Notes under the pieces: model-generated | Told to the model about the DNA's origin: nothing | The model's input: only the letters and a program-made list of their open reading frames with translations | Database searches by the model: none | Shown: piece after piece, positions 17,490 through 26,805 of the stretch | Layout: each line of letters starts with the position of its first letter | Position numbering within the stretch: the first letter of the stretch is position 1 | Translations under genes and position numbers: made by a program | NCBI RefSeq assembly: GCF_012295575.1 | Contig: NZ_CP051180.1 | Location: 806,001-870,000 of the forward strand | From: Ferrimonas lipolytica | Lineage (GTDB): Bacteria; Pseudomonadota; Gammaproteobacteria; Enterobacterales; Shewanellaceae | Reading direction: 5' to 3' | Length of the DNA stretch: 64,000 bases

Positions 17490-18662
17490 TTAACCTAGCT
17501 GCTGTTTAAACGTCAGCACTTTTTTCGCGCTTAAACGGTTGAGCAGTGCCGCACCCATCGCCGACGCTGGGGTGAAGAAACCGCCGCCAAGCTTGCCACC
17601 TTGCTCTAACAGGCATAATGCGGATTCGGCGATCATCATGCTGGTACAGCCATAGCCTGGATCCTTGTCACCAGAAACCCGAACTGTTGCTTGGCCACTG
17701 TCGCTGTTGCCGTGAAACGCCAAAGTAAAGAAACCGTCTTGTTGTTCCTGTTTTGATGGCCCTTCACCCGGTGCTGGCGGGGTACCTTTACCAACTAAGC
17801 CATCGCCTTTGCTTAGGGCGATGGCGACTTGTTCTCCTTTGTCGCCGGGGCCGGTGGCGATCATCTCATCGTACTGAAAGTCCGTACCATAAGGGTGGCC
17901 CATCATTGCATTGCTTCGGTGAACGTTTTTGGTGTTGATCACCGCCATCACAAACGAGCTTGCCCAACTATTTAGCTCTTCATCAAATACCGGTTTCATG
18001 CCTGATGGTTGTTTTGGCCCTTCGAAGCCCGGCGTTAGTGCAAATGGATTTACCATTAAGGCACCAATGGCGGGATCTTTTTTCGCGGCGCCAGCGGAAA
18101 CCATAAAGCTGGCAACAGTGCCGCCAGATGGCCCACCTTGCATCGCTTCAACGCGGCCTTTAACTCGAGTAAAGGGTTTGCCAAATTCGTTTTTGGCTAG
18201 TTGCTGTAGCTGGAATACGCCAAGATCGGAAGGAACCGAATCAAAACCGCAGGAGTGAACAATACGGGCGCCACTTTCTTGAGCATGGCTGCGGTATGTA
18301 TCTATCATCTGTCGCATCCAGCTGGGTTCGCCACATAGGTCGACATAATCGGTACCAGCGGCAACACAGGCTGCCACTAGGGGTTCGCCATACAGTTGAT
18401 AAGGGCCTGCCGCAGCGATCACGACCTTGGCTTGTGCCACCATTGCAGCCAATGAGTCGGTATCGGTAGAATCGGCGACAATTAGCGGTACGGCATCGTC
18501 GATCGCCAGTTCACGTTTTACTGAGGTGAGCTTGTCTAAGTTGCGACCCGCCATCGCCCAGCGCAGCTCACTGCCATGATAGGCTCGCTGTAGGTACTCT
18601 GCGACCAACTGGCCGGTAAAACCGGTGGCACCGTAAATCACCACATCAATCTGCTTATCCAT
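17490..18662 (-). CDS. Saccharopine dehydrogenase-like / trans-acting enoyl reductase family protein
   Basis: The 390-residue protein begins DVVIYGATGFTGQLVAEYL, an N-terminal Rossmann NADP-binding motif (residues 5-23). It continues with VVIAAAGPYQLYGEPLVAAC and YVDLCGEPSWMRQM, typical of the family that includes mycobacterial trans-acting enoyl reductases and many uncharacterised dehydrogenases. True saccharopine dehydrogenase activity is unlikely. The open frame reaches 18761, but the ATG at 18662, after TAGGAAATAAG, starts right before the nucleotide-binding motif. It is first in an operon with the DUF1330 gene. Confidence 0.8.
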   Translation of the reverse strand: MDKQIDVVIYGATGFTGQLVAEYLQRAYHGSELRWAMAGRNLDKLTSVKRELAIDDAVPLIVADSTDTDSLAAMVAQAKVVIAAAGPYQLYGEPLVAACVAAGTDYVDLCGEPSWMRQMIDTYRSHAQESGARIVHSCGFDSVPSDLGVFQLQQLAKNEFGKPFTRVKGRVEAMQGGPSGGTVASFMVSAGAAKKDPAIGALMVNPFALTPGFEGPKQPSGMKPVFDEELNSWASSFVMAVINTKNVHRSNAMMGHPYGTDFQYDEMIATGPGDKGEQVAIALSKGDGLVGKGTPPAPGEGPSKQEQQDGFFTLAFHGNSDSGQATVRVSGDKDPGYGCTSMMIAESALCLLEQGGKLGGGFFTPASAMGAALLNRLSAKKVLTFKQQLG

Positions 18663-18825
18663 CTTATTTCCTAATGCATCCGTTTCAATAGCCCCAACAT
18701 AGCAAGGCATCAACGGCACCATAGGGGTGAAAAGTGACAAAAAATAGGGGAGATAAGCCACACTGATGATCGATATTCACAACCACCAGCAGGTGGCTGC
18801 GTTAGCGATTAACAATGTTAGTGAT

Positions 18826-19881
18826 TTAGAGCTTGAGCAGACGCCTTAACGAATCGGCGCCGATCATTGGGGAACCTTGACGCTGTCGCTCAGCGTCTTT
18901 AATTAGCGTGACGATGGTGCTATTGATTGGTGCCGCTAACTGGTGTTGTTTGGCCAAGCGAACGATTTCGCCATTGAGGAAGTCGACCTCGGTGGTACGT
19001 TGCAGCTGTAGATCTTCGTACATCGACGAGCGAGCGTCGGCATCAATCTTAAGCATAGCGCTGGCTACTTTGGCAAACAGCGGTGTCGGCAATGCTAAGA
19101 CATAGGGCAGTAAGGCTGGAATTACTTTGCCACTGCGAGCCGGGCGGATCCCAGCTTTGGTGAGTATCACCAGTGCTTCTTTAATGGTACGAGCCATAAT
19201 GCGCCGATAGACCGGGTGGTAAAGTTGATCGCGCAGTGGCATTCCCGCTAAGGCGTTAACCGCATTGTTAAGATTTACAACCAATTTGCCCCATTGCACA
19301 GTGGCCATATCATCGTATTGCATTATCGGCAGAGCGGCACTGGCGAAGCGTTTTAATAGAGCGCCTATTTCAACAGTGGTTGCCTGCAATGCTAAGTTAC
19401 CTTCAGTACCACAATGAAATACTCCTTGCCCTTGGCTAAATACGTTAAACGGCACCATGCCGCGCAGTACCGTATGGCGTGGCAATAACTGTTGCAACTT
19501 GTCACCATTGCTAACGCCATTTTGGAAGCTGATTACCACCGCATCTGTGTGACCGTGCCGGGAGATAAGTTGGCCTGCTGCTCTAGTGTCACCACTTTTT
19601 ACTGTGACCAAAATATAATCGGCGTGAGCGAGTGCTTCACAGGTGGTATGGAATTGGAGTAACGCTGCGTGGCGGGCATTGGTAGCGATGTGGCTATGGC
19701 GGCCTTGCCAGTCGGTCACTGTGAGGCCATGGCTTTGGAGTTGCTGTTGCAAGCGAGGGCGGCCAATCAAGCTGATAGCTGTGGTGGTTGCATCGCTATT
19801 GGCTGCGAGACAGCCGCCGAGGTAGCAACCAATGCTCCCTGCACCAAGTATGGCGATATTGACGGGTTTGCTGCTGACCAT
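18826..19881 (-). CDS. 2-dehydropantoate 2-reductase (ketopantoate reductase) family
   Basis: The 351-residue protein starts with the Rossmann motif NIAILGAGSIGCYLGGCLA (residues 8-26). It has the ketopantoate reductase landmarks VTVKSGDT, QNGV and the C-terminal helical domain with KLVVNLNNAVNALAG, which contains the usual catalytic Lys and binding Asn. PanE makes pantoate for coenzyme A synthesis, but genomes often carry several paralogues with other ketoacid substrates. I therefore give the family and not the symbol. A repeat element lies upstream of it. Confidence 0.8.
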   Translation of the reverse strand: MVSSKPVNIAILGAGSIGCYLGGCLAANSDATTTAISLIGRPRLQQQLQSHGLTVTDWQGRHSHIATNARHAALLQFHTTCEALAHADYILVTVKSGDTRAAGQLISRHGHTDAVVISFQNGVSNGDKLQQLLPRHTVLRGMVPFNVFSQGQGVFHCGTEGNLALQATTVEIGALLKRFASAALPIMQYDDMATVQWGKLVVNLNNAVNALAGMPLRDQLYHPVYRRIMARTIKEALVILTKAGIRPARSGKVIPALLPYVLALPTPLFAKVASAMLKIDADARSSMYEDLQLQRTTEVDFLNGEIVRLAKQHQLAAPINSTIVTLIKDAERQRQGSPMIGADSLRRLLKL

Positions 19882-19978
19882 GTTTTAAGCCATCCATGGT
19901 TGATAATTAGGGCGTGTGCATGAGTATGCGTTAAATGTTCTTTGATGCAAATTTAGCCAGCAAGATAGCTTTTAACTA

Positions 19979-20269
19979 GGCAGTGTCGTAGTTAGCTGTT
20001 TAAGTTTACCCCAAGCCTTCGGCTTCACTGATGTCGGTGCTTTTAGGGGGGATGTCGCGGTGGTGACGGCACATTCTTGTATGCATTAGCGGGGGAGCTT
20101 CGCCCTCTTTGGAATCCCCTTTGCCTTAGGTCACAGTCCAAAACGCTTCGCTGGACTGCTCCAATGCGGCAGAAGATCAATAGCGGTAGTGCTTTCCCCT
20201 TGTATCAGAACTCGCCTAGCCGGTGCTTTAACTGTATTCGAAAGAACAACACTTAATTGAGACACAGCC
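19979..20269 (-). mobile_element. MITE-like element, copy C (full length, reverse orientation)
   Basis: A 291-bp copy from GGCAGTGTCGTAGTTAG to TTAATTGAGACACAGCC. It is flanked by the perfect direct repeat TTTAACTA at 19971-19978 and 20270-20277. The match continues for three more bases (GGC) because the element also starts GGC. It contains the family's AAGCCTTCGGCTT hairpin. The 212 bp between the element and 20482 contain only a weak GC hairpin (about 20438-20457), downstream of the minus-strand gene. Confidence 0.85.
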
Positions 20270-20481
20270 TTTAACTAGGCCCCCCATTTTGTTGTGTTTC
20301 GGTTTCATGGAGGCCGTTATCTTGGTTGGGAACTCCGCCTTTAAGGAGATCTGTTACCGAGCCTAGTATGGATGTAAGCGCCATGTTGCTGGTAGAGCAG
20401 CTAAACATCTACCTGAACATTAACATCCAATATCAATGGCCTGCCTTGGCGGGCCTTGATAGATACGTTAGGACGAGGTAA

Positions 20482-20964
20482 TTACTTCTCTAGCCCTTGC
20501 AAAACCTGACGAACCCGCTCTGCATCGGGCTTATCTAAACAACCAATTGAGGCAGGGGTCTGGCCACGAGTCTCAATGGAGATGGTATCCCACAGTAGGC
20601 CACGGCGGTGGGAAAATCCCGCCACCTTCTCCCAGAGGATCTCCTCATCGTTGGAGGTAAACCCTAACAAGCCATAGGAGCGGATAATCAATTTCTCGGG
20701 GGTAAAGAATGCCTGCTGAGGGTGAAGCCGCAGCTGGGTCAGCACAGTGGCGACGACGTTGGCCTGCACCTCAAATGTGTCAATGTTAGTGGCCGAAACC
20801 GTGCTGATACGAGTGCCACACCAGCGGCATTTCGTTGCACCTTCAGGGTTTAGCGCCAAGCACTCCTGACAACAGACGCCGACAATGCGCTCTGTACAAT
20901 AACGGCAGATGTTGGCCGCGACGGGGATATCGCTAAGACACTCAGGGCAGGATTTGGTTTCCAT
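20482..20964 (-). CDS. Double zinc-ribbon protein with PH-like C-terminal domain
   Basis: A 160-residue cytoplasmic protein. Residues 1-52 carry eight cysteines in CxxC pairs (CPEC, CRYC, CQEC, CRWC), forming two zinc ribbons. Residues about 68-158 (AFFTPEKLIIRSYGLLGFTSNDEEILWEKVAGFSHRRG) look like a small bacterial PH-type beta domain. There is no membrane segment. The family name is not certain and no function is proposed. The Shine-Dalgarno AGGAAG lies a little far from the ATG. Confidence 0.7.
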   Translation of the reverse strand: METKSCPECLSDIPVAANICRYCTERIVGVCCQECLALNPEGATKCRWCGTRISTVSATNIDTFEVQANVVATVLTQLRLHPQQAFFTPEKLIIRSYGLLGFTSNDEEILWEKVAGFSHRRGLLWDTISIETRGQTPASIGCLDKPDAERVRQVLQGLEK

Positions 20965-21101
20965 AATCGGTATTCACTTCCTTGTACGTATTTAACGTAG
21001 CTGCTGGTTCAGACAGCTCTCCTAAAAGCATTGTGGCATAGGCGGTTAGGTCAAACTTTGAACTGCACCCATAAGAGCGTATTTGTTTTTGTTGAAAATA
21101 G

Positions 21102-21127
21102 AAAAGCGCCGCAGGTGCGGCGCTTTA
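21102..21127 (-). terminator. Intrinsic terminator after the tetraheme gene
   Basis: AAAGCGCCGC / GCGGCGCTTT with a four-base loop. On the minus strand it is followed by a T-rich stretch (TTTTCTATTTT). Confidence 0.8.
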
Positions 21128-21219
21128 GATGTTCGACTAGGTGGATTACTCCTTTATGCGGGCATCGACGTTGTCGAGGTACCTATCCATGTCGCTTTTC
21201 AACAGCCTTGCTGTAACTA

Positions 21220-23241
21220 TTATTGTTCACTCATTTCGTGTTCAAAGCCGTGGCAGGTGCCACAGGCGAACGGATCTGGGAAGGTCTTACTTAGGGAGTA
21301 ATCACTGTTATGGCTTGGATCAATCAAGTCTCCGTATGCCTCATAGTTGCCGCTCGGCTTGCCTACAGGGGTTGTGCTACGGAAACGTTTGTTCGACACG
21401 TTGTCTTCAACAGGAATAGCCTTGGCTATGCTGGCGTTACCATGATTGTTAGGCAACAGGCCGGAACCGTTATTGCTGTTATGACACCAAAAACAACGAG
21501 CACTGCGATTGTGACCCTCTTGGGCGCCGTTATTGCCATGACAGGTTGCACAGTAGTACGGCTGAATATCGTCAAAGCCGTCGGCGGAGTTGGTTGGCCA
21601 GCTTGCGCCACCATGGCCTAAAGGTTGCTTCTCTGAATTGTGACATTGTGTACAGTCGGCGATCTTCCAACCAAAGTGAGTCTCGTCAAGGATAACTGAG
21701 TTACCCTGAGGTGCGGTTGCCGCAGCCAATAAGCGCAAATCGGCGACTTCTGAGGCATCCTTAGTTGGGTACAGGTCAAAGTCGCCGCGGCTATTCAACG
21801 TGGTGTGCTCCAACTTATCGTCTGCAACGTACACGCTGACGATGCCATCTTCGCGCAGGTCGATTTCTGGCACATTGTATAGATCTCTGGTATCGACGTC
21901 GGCCAACATCATCACTTCGGGAGCGAAAGGTAAAACCACCGACCCGGAAACATCGTTCAAGGTGGCACCACCAATGGCTCTATAGGATAGCCACTCTTTG
22001 GTGCAGGTCTCAGGGTCAACCTGACCTTCTCCTGGTGCAGACGATGTGCCATCAAGGTTGATGTTACACATTGGAGCAAGGCCGTCGAAATCGCCAAGAG
22101 CTTCTAGCTCTCCCTGAATAGGTGCTGAGGCAACCCAGCCGCCATAGGCACCTTTCCAAGGGTTATGCATCATGGCAAAGCTGTTGACGATTGCTCCGGT
22201 GTTCATCACCGGCCACCAACTAAAGCGAATATCCATCTCTTGTTGTTCCGCCAGTGACATCCACACATCCATGGCGGTAATCACGCCAGGTTGAAATACA
22301 TCAGAGCGGACGTTGTAGGCGGTTACCTCGATGTTATTGGCAACAACCTCAACGCCATTTTCTGGGTTAAGGTCGATATGCATGAACAGCGGTACGATAA
22401 ACTTGCCATTGTTTGCCGCGGTACGGTCTTGTTCTCGTTGCCAAATCCAGTGACGCCGATTGGTCATCACTTCATCGTGGACCAAGAACCGCATCTCGGT
22501 GGCTTCGCGTACCCAGAAAGTGTCCATTCTTTGGTAGTTGTAATCGTGGCGCATGCCGCCATACTGAGTGGTCTGGCCGCGATCGGTGATGGAGGCAAAG
22601 TGCCAGTCGTCAGAGTTGTAGTACTCACCGTCGTTACTATTAAATTCGCCGTCGCCGTTGCTATCCCAAGACAAACGGAACTCGAAGGTGTTGTACTTGG
22701 AGTCTTTATAGCTGATGACATCGCCTTCAAAACGCATGTCATCGCGAGTTGCCACGGTATAGCGCAATACGTCAAAGGCGTTGTAATGGCCCTCAACAAA
22801 GATATCTGGTCGCGAGGTTCCGGCGCCGAAGCCGTCTGGGTTGGTTGCCAAATAGTCAATCATCTTCTGAGTATCTAGCGTATAGGTTGGCCCCACCTCT
22901 TCGTTGGAGATTCCAGCTAATCCGGGATCGCGGTGGTTGATCAAGCCATCGCCATTTTGATCGTAGGATGCGTCACCGTTTGCCATTGCGATGTAGGCAG
23001 TCGATAACCAAGGTTGAACGTTGTCAATCAGGGTTCCGATGGTCATGTATAGGTTGCCCTTTAACCCCGTATCCTTTAACTCGAAGTAGGGGGTTTCAAT
23101 ATAATCCCAACCTTTACTTTTTTCGGTAGGCTCAGGGTCGGCAGGGGATGGGTTTACGGCGGCGTTGTCATTATCGCTGCCACAAGCGGCCAAAGCCAAT
23201 GTGCATATAGTTAAAACGGCTAGTCTTTTTTTTATTAACAT
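21220..23241 (-). CDS. Tetraheme c-type cytochrome lipoprotein
   Basis: A 673-residue lipoprotein with lipobox LAAC (ALAACGS). It has a large heme-free N-terminal region of about 500 residues and four CxxCH motifs packed at the C-terminus (CTQCH about 530, CATCH about 564, CFWCH about 583, CGTCH about 660). Two EF-hand-like acidic loops, DQNGDGLINHRD and DSNGDGEFNSND, suggest calcium binding. The layout hints at a periplasmic or outer-membrane electron-transfer protein with a substrate-binding domain, as in ethylbenzene-dehydrogenase-related or reductase modules, but I do not recognise the N-terminal family. No partner redox gene is adjacent. Confidence 0.8.
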   Translation of the reverse strand: MLIKKRLAVLTICTLALAACGSDNDNAAVNPSPADPEPTEKSKGWDYIETPYFELKDTGLKGNLYMTIGTLIDNVQPWLSTAYIAMANGDASYDQNGDGLINHRDPGLAGISNEEVGPTYTLDTQKMIDYLATNPDGFGAGTSRPDIFVEGHYNAFDVLRYTVATRDDMRFEGDVISYKDSKYNTFEFRLSWDSNGDGEFNSNDGEYYNSDDWHFASITDRGQTTQYGGMRHDYNYQRMDTFWVREATEMRFLVHDEVMTNRRHWIWQREQDRTAANNGKFIVPLFMHIDLNPENGVEVVANNIEVTAYNVRSDVFQPGVITAMDVWMSLAEQQEMDIRFSWWPVMNTGAIVNSFAMMHNPWKGAYGGWVASAPIQGELEALGDFDGLAPMCNINLDGTSSAPGEGQVDPETCTKEWLSYRAIGGATLNDVSGSVVLPFAPEVMMLADVDTRDLYNVPEIDLREDGIVSVYVADDKLEHTTLNSRGDFDLYPTKDASEVADLRLLAAATAPQGNSVILDETHFGWKIADCTQCHNSEKQPLGHGGASWPTNSADGFDDIQPYYCATCHGNNGAQEGHNRSARCFWCHNSNNGSGLLPNNHGNASIAKAIPVEDNVSNKRFRSTTPVGKPSGNYEAYGDLIDPSHNSDYSLSKTFPDPFACGTCHGFEHEMSEQ

Positions 23242-23244
23242 CAC

Positions 23245-23852
23245 TTATCCATGCTTTTTGTTTAATCAAGACTGCATGGTAGGAAGAGGATTAGAGTTGG
23301 TAACCGTCAAAAATAACACCAATGCTCAAGTTTTAAATTGAATTGTTAACTCGAGCTTGTAAAGGATACTATCCTTGTTGGTCATAGTTATCTTTTATTC
23401 AACTTCAGTGGTGAATTTATTTCCAACTAGGAAAAGAGTGAGATGCCCTGAGTCAGCTAATTGATCCTAGCAAACCTCAACACCATGTCCGCATTAATCG
23501 GAGACCACTACTTATAAGCGCTGAACCATTACTGTTCATAGCGGTTAATAACTAGGGGAGTAGCGAGAAATTGTTCTATTTTTATGGCCAGCTCGAAGAT
23601 AACATCGACCTGCACATTTAGTTGTACAATCGCATTATGAACACTCTGGAAGAACTATAATAACAAGCCTTATTTATACTAATAACAGGTTTGCCACTAT
23701 CCTAACTATGCCTCCAAAAAACTTTTTAGCCATCTTAGTCTTGAGCCTGATCCGTTGAGATTACTTGCTGGATATTGGTTTTTAGTTCCAGCTCAGCTAT
23801 AAATTATCTGTTTTATAGTCTTAAATGTGGCATCTGCTAGTTGTCATAGCCT
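23245..23852. other. AT-rich 608-bp gap, no gene seen
   Basis: This stretch upstream of the tetraheme gene and downstream of the LuxR gene has many stops in all frames and is more AT-rich than its surroundings. It contains one copy of an imperfect 24-bp repeat (23303-23325), whose other copy is at 24641-24664 on the far side of the LuxR gene. The promoter of the tetraheme gene must lie at its left end. Confidence 0.5.
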
Positions 23853-24581
23853 CTATATTAAGCAGTTATTTTTAGCTAACCTTACCATGTCAGTTTTATT
23901 ACTTGCACCAAGAATATTTTTGGCTCGGTCGAGGTGATAGTTTACACCACGCTCTGTAAGGCAAAGCTTATGACCAATATCTTTACAACTGTTTCCTTCA
24001 GCTGCTAATTGTATAACGGCTCGAGTTTTTTCATTAATTACACCATTGAAATTATTTGGGTTCACTAGGCTAGGATAACTTCTGGTCAAATAAAAATGGG
24101 TCAAATCAAGTGTTGTTGTGATCAAAGGTTTATTAACGTATTCGATTAACTCTTGTTGGCTTCCGCTTGATGTGATGCAAAAATAGCCAACAAAGTTGTC
24201 GTTTTCGCAAAAGCTATAGAATTCAACTGCTGAGTTTATATTTAGCTCGCTGCACAGCTCAATTGTTCTCGCTAAACTTTTACCTTCGCATTTGTTGAAA
24301 GGACCGAAATATAACCCTTTGGGCCAATCTCCGTTCAATTGGAACTTCATTACATTATTATAGTCCTGAAGTACGATTCTTTGCAGACGGTCAAAAAGCA
24401 CTCTGAACTCATCATCAGTAGATAATACAGGATAGTTTAATATCGTACTGCTAATTTTTCTTTCTGCTAGTGGCCCATTGGAGTTGGACTTTAGTCCACT
24501 AACAGGAAAATTTAGGTAGGCGATTCTACAACCTTCTACTAAGGAGGTCAGTTTTCTAAAGTCGGCTAGTATTCTTCTCAT
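23853..24581 (-). CDS. LuxR-family transcriptional regulator (solo)
   Basis: The 242-residue protein has a C-terminal LuxR/GerE HTH (about residues 180-240: INEKTRAVIQLAAEGNSCKD, then LCLTERGVNYHLDRAKNILG). The N-terminal domain of about 165 residues has the size and place of an autoinducer-binding domain, but it is too divergent for me to say that it binds acyl-homoserine lactones. No luxI homologue is in the window. Codon use is more AT-rich than the neighbours, consistent with acquisition. Confidence 0.75.
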   Translation of the reverse strand: MRRILADFRKLTSLVEGCRIAYLNFPVSGLKSNSNGPLAERKISSTILNYPVLSTDDEFRVLFDRLQRIVLQDYNNVMKFQLNGDWPKGLYFGPFNKCEGKSLARTIELCSELNINSAVEFYSFCENDNFVGYFCITSSGSQQELIEYVNKPLITTTLDLTHFYLTRSYPSLVNPNNFNGVINEKTRAVIQLAAEGNSCKDIGHKLCLTERGVNYHLDRAKNILGASNKTDMVRLAKNNCLI

Positions 24582-24607
24582 TAGCTGTCTATATCAATAG
24601 GTATTAA

Positions 24608-24829
24608 TCACAAGGCTACGGTGGTGGATCTTATCTGACTACCGTCAAAATTGACACCGAATGCGGGCTGGATATTATTTTTGTGATCTTCATCTTTTTT
24701 ACTGAAACAAGGCGCCCACATGAGTATACGTTGGCCAGAGTGGGAAATATCTGCCAATGCGTAGCGCCGTTGGGTGTGGGCACTGTGACGGTGTGTTTGA
24801 ATGATGCTGAAGCGTTGTTCGATATTCAT
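24608..24829 (-). CDS. Hypothetical small ORF between sixA and the LuxR gene
   Basis: A 73-residue frame, MNIEQRFSIIQTHRHSAHTQ onward, starting 45 bp after the sixA stop, with a weak purine-rich stretch upstream. The middle is basic and the C-terminal part (FGVNFDGSQ) overlaps the imperfect direct repeat noted in the findings. There is no recognisable domain. It could be a real small gene co-transcribed with sixA or a chance frame. Confidence 0.3.
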   Translation of the reverse strand: MNIEQRFSIIQTHRHSAHTQRRYALADISHSGQRILMWAPCFSKKDEDHKNNIQPAFGVNFDGSQIRSTTVAL

Positions 24830-24873
24830 GTTGTTGCTCTGTCGAGTAGAAGGTTAAATAGCTACCACGCGAT

Positions 24874-25329
24874 TTAGGCCGTTGTAGTGCGAAACAAGCG
24901 CACACCGTCAGCGCTTAACCAGGCCATCGCCGCGGTACGAAATTTGATTATATGGATGCCACTAAGCTGCTCAACCAACTGTTGCATTGCCGGATTATGG
25001 CCAACCCACAATTGGCATTGGTCAGATTGGTTAGCTTCAGTTTTGTAGTCATATAGCAGGTTGTTCCAGTCGTGCAGCTTGGCCATGTAGAGCTCGGGCA
25101 ACTGCAGGTAGGTCGCGTTGGGGTAGGACGCCGCGACCACTTTGGCAGTAGCAACGGCACGGACGGCATCGCTGCAGATGATCTGAGTTGGTGTTAAGTG
25201 CCATTGTTGTAGCTGTGTCAACACCTTAGGGAGAGTGTTAATCCCGCGGGTTGCCAGCGGCCGCTGCCAATCTTCAAGCGTTGGCTGATCCCAACAGGAT
25301 TTAGCATGGCGCAGCAACACTAATGACAT
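24874..25329 (-). CDS. sixA: SixA-type phosphohistidine phosphatase
   Basis: A 151-residue single-domain histidine phosphatase. The catalytic RHG-type motif is LVLLRHAKSCW (residues 3-13, with His8), and the second histidine is in WVGHNPAM (about 108-115). SixA dephosphorylates phosphohistidine in HPt or PTS proteins (NPr in E. coli). It is last in a minus-strand series after the DUF533 gene, 69 bp away. Confidence 0.85.
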   Translation of the reverse strand: MSLVLLRHAKSCWDQPTLEDWQRPLATRGINTLPKVLTQLQQWHLTPTQIICSDAVRAVATAKVVAASYPNATYLQLPELYMAKLHDWNNLLYDYKTEANQSDQCQLWVGHNPAMQQLVEQLSGIHIIKFRTAAMAWLSADGVRLFRTTTA

Positions 25330-25398
25330 AACTAAGTTGTTCCAGTGGTGGGCAGCAGCGTCAAGCCGCTGCCCATGGCACCGTATGCGGCAATAAAC

Positions 25399-26121
25399 TC
25401 AAGCGTTGGCCGCTTGCAGCTCTAACTGTTGCGCGAGCTCTGGGGCGATATTGAGCTGCCTTGCTAACTCCTGCAGATAGGACTTTTCCATAAAGCTCTG
25501 GTCATCCACCATCAGCGTCGAGACCAAATAGAGTTCTGCTGCAAGCTCTGGGCTGTTGACCCCAGCGGCAACGTCGGCGGGATCCAACGGTTTGGCAAGT
25601 TCAGCATCAACAAATTGGGCAACGCTAGCACTGGCACCGGCTTGTTGCACCGCCGCTTGGAGCTTTTGTCGTTCCTGTTCATCGACATGGCCATCCGCTT
25701 TGGCTGCGCCAATCATCGCCTTTAAAATCTGTTTGGATGCAATTTCATCCGGCGCTTGCAGCTGAGCGACTGTAGCCGAGGTAGGTGTCGTTGCTGCAGG
25801 TTGAGTTTGCGCTGCTGTAGGCTGAGACGATTGGCTCTGTTGGTAGCTTTGAAACGCTTTGAGCGCTAAGGCACCAAGCGCAGCAGCTCCACCGACCTTG
25901 GCAACACCTTTGCCCATCTTTCTGCCTTTTTTACTGCCCATCAACATCCCCATTAGGGTGCCACCAATGGCACCGGAAGCTAGGCCGGTTAAACCGGAGC
26001 TAAGGTTACTGCCTAAGCCAGCTGTGGTTGTTGAAGGTTGTTGGGCTGGTGAGCTGTTGCTGTTTGGTGTTGTTGATTGTTGCGCCCCAAGCACTTGATT
26101 CAATAATCCCTGAAAATCCAT
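25399..26121 (-). CDS. YebE-like DUF533 protein, tellurite-resistance TerB fold
   Basis: The 240-residue protein has a Gln/Ser/Thr-rich N-terminus, a glycine-rich hydrophobic stretch (TGLASGAIGGTLMGMLMGSKKG, split around the lysines) and a C-terminal TerB-like helical domain (ILKAMIGAAKADGHVDEQER, then ELYLVSTLMVDDQSFMEKSY). This matches DUF533 inner-membrane proteins such as YebE, which are often envelope-stress responsive; function is unknown. The start has AGGAG upstream. Confidence 0.85.
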   Translation of the reverse strand: MDFQGLLNQVLGAQQSTTPNSNSSPAQQPSTTTAGLGSNLSSGLTGLASGAIGGTLMGMLMGSKKGRKMGKGVAKVGGAAALGALALKAFQSYQQSQSSQPTAAQTQPAATTPTSATVAQLQAPDEIASKQILKAMIGAAKADGHVDEQERQKLQAAVQQAGASASVAQFVDAELAKPLDPADVAAGVNSPELAAELYLVSTLMVDDQSFMEKSYLQELARQLNIAPELAQQLELQAANA

Positions 26122-26180
26122 GGTGTATCTCCTATTCGCTGCGTTCTTTTTTAGACGGCAGAATTAGTATAGGAGTTTCA

Positions 26181-26795
26181 TCAAGTGGTTGATTTTTTAT
26201 ACGGGCTGCCGTTGAGGTAAGGGAAATCGGCCAGTGCCAGTAACGGCAGATCCTCATCGCTATCGCCATAGGCATAAATCCGCTCATATTGGCTCAGATC
26301 GAACCGAGCTAAAACCCGTTGCGCTTTAATCTGATTGGCGCAATCACCTTGCTGATAACCACCGGAGGCGCAGTTGCCAATGTAGCTAAGTTCAGAACAC
26401 AGTAGGGTAATGCCGTTTTGTCTGCACCAAGGTTGTAGGTACAGATTGAGGGAGGCGGAGACCAGCACTACCGTATCGCCTTGCTGCTGGTGTTGGTGGA
26501 GTTTGGCCAGCATATCTGGTCGAAAAATATGCTGCTGGCGACCGGCAATATAACGTTGACCTAGTTGCTCAAGCCGTTCTCGTCGTCGGCCAGTGTAGGC
26601 TAAACGAGTGACACTACGACGAGTAATAGCGCTCGATAGCCAACCTTGTTGCCACGCCCATTTGAGTGGGACCAAAAGTGGGCAGGCAAGCGCCATCCGC
26701 CATACTGGTGTCGCGAACCATAAAAACGCGCTGAAGTTATCGTTGTGGGTTAAGGTTCCATCGAAATCAAACAGCGCGAGATTAGGTTTAGTCAT
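26181..26795 (-). CDS. HAD-IB family phosphatase
   Basis: A 204-residue HAD hydrolase. Motif I is LALFDFDGTLTHND (nucleophile Asp and acid/base Asp, residues 10-12), motif II is VVLVSASLN, and motif IV is YAYGDSDEDLPLL. The cap is the small helical one of the SerB-like IB subfamily, with a hydrophobic insert (WRMALACPLLVPLKWAW) that may bring it to the membrane. Neighbouring clsA and EEP genes suggest a phospholipid or lysophosphatidate-type substrate, which is inference. It starts ten bases after the upstream gene's stop. Confidence 0.85.
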   Translation of the reverse strand: MTKPNLALFDFDGTLTHNDNFSAFLWFATPVWRMALACPLLVPLKWAWQQGWLSSAITRRSVTRLAYTGRRRERLEQLGQRYIAGRQQHIFRPDMLAKLHQHQQQGDTVVLVSASLNLYLQPWCRQNGITLLCSELSYIGNCASGGYQQGDCANQIKAQRVLARFDLSQYERIYAYGDSDEDLPLLALADFPYLNGSPYKKSTT

Positions 26796-26805
26796 TGGTA
26801 GTTAC

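Noticed and set aside
20368-20481. 37-residue plus-strand frame next to the zinc-ribbon gene
   Set aside because: There is no ribosome-binding site, and it lies in the downstream leader/terminator region of a minus-strand gene.
22291-22878. Plus-strand 195-residue frame antisense to the tetraheme gene
   Set aside because: It is a Val-rich shadow of the other strand, without a ribosome-binding site.
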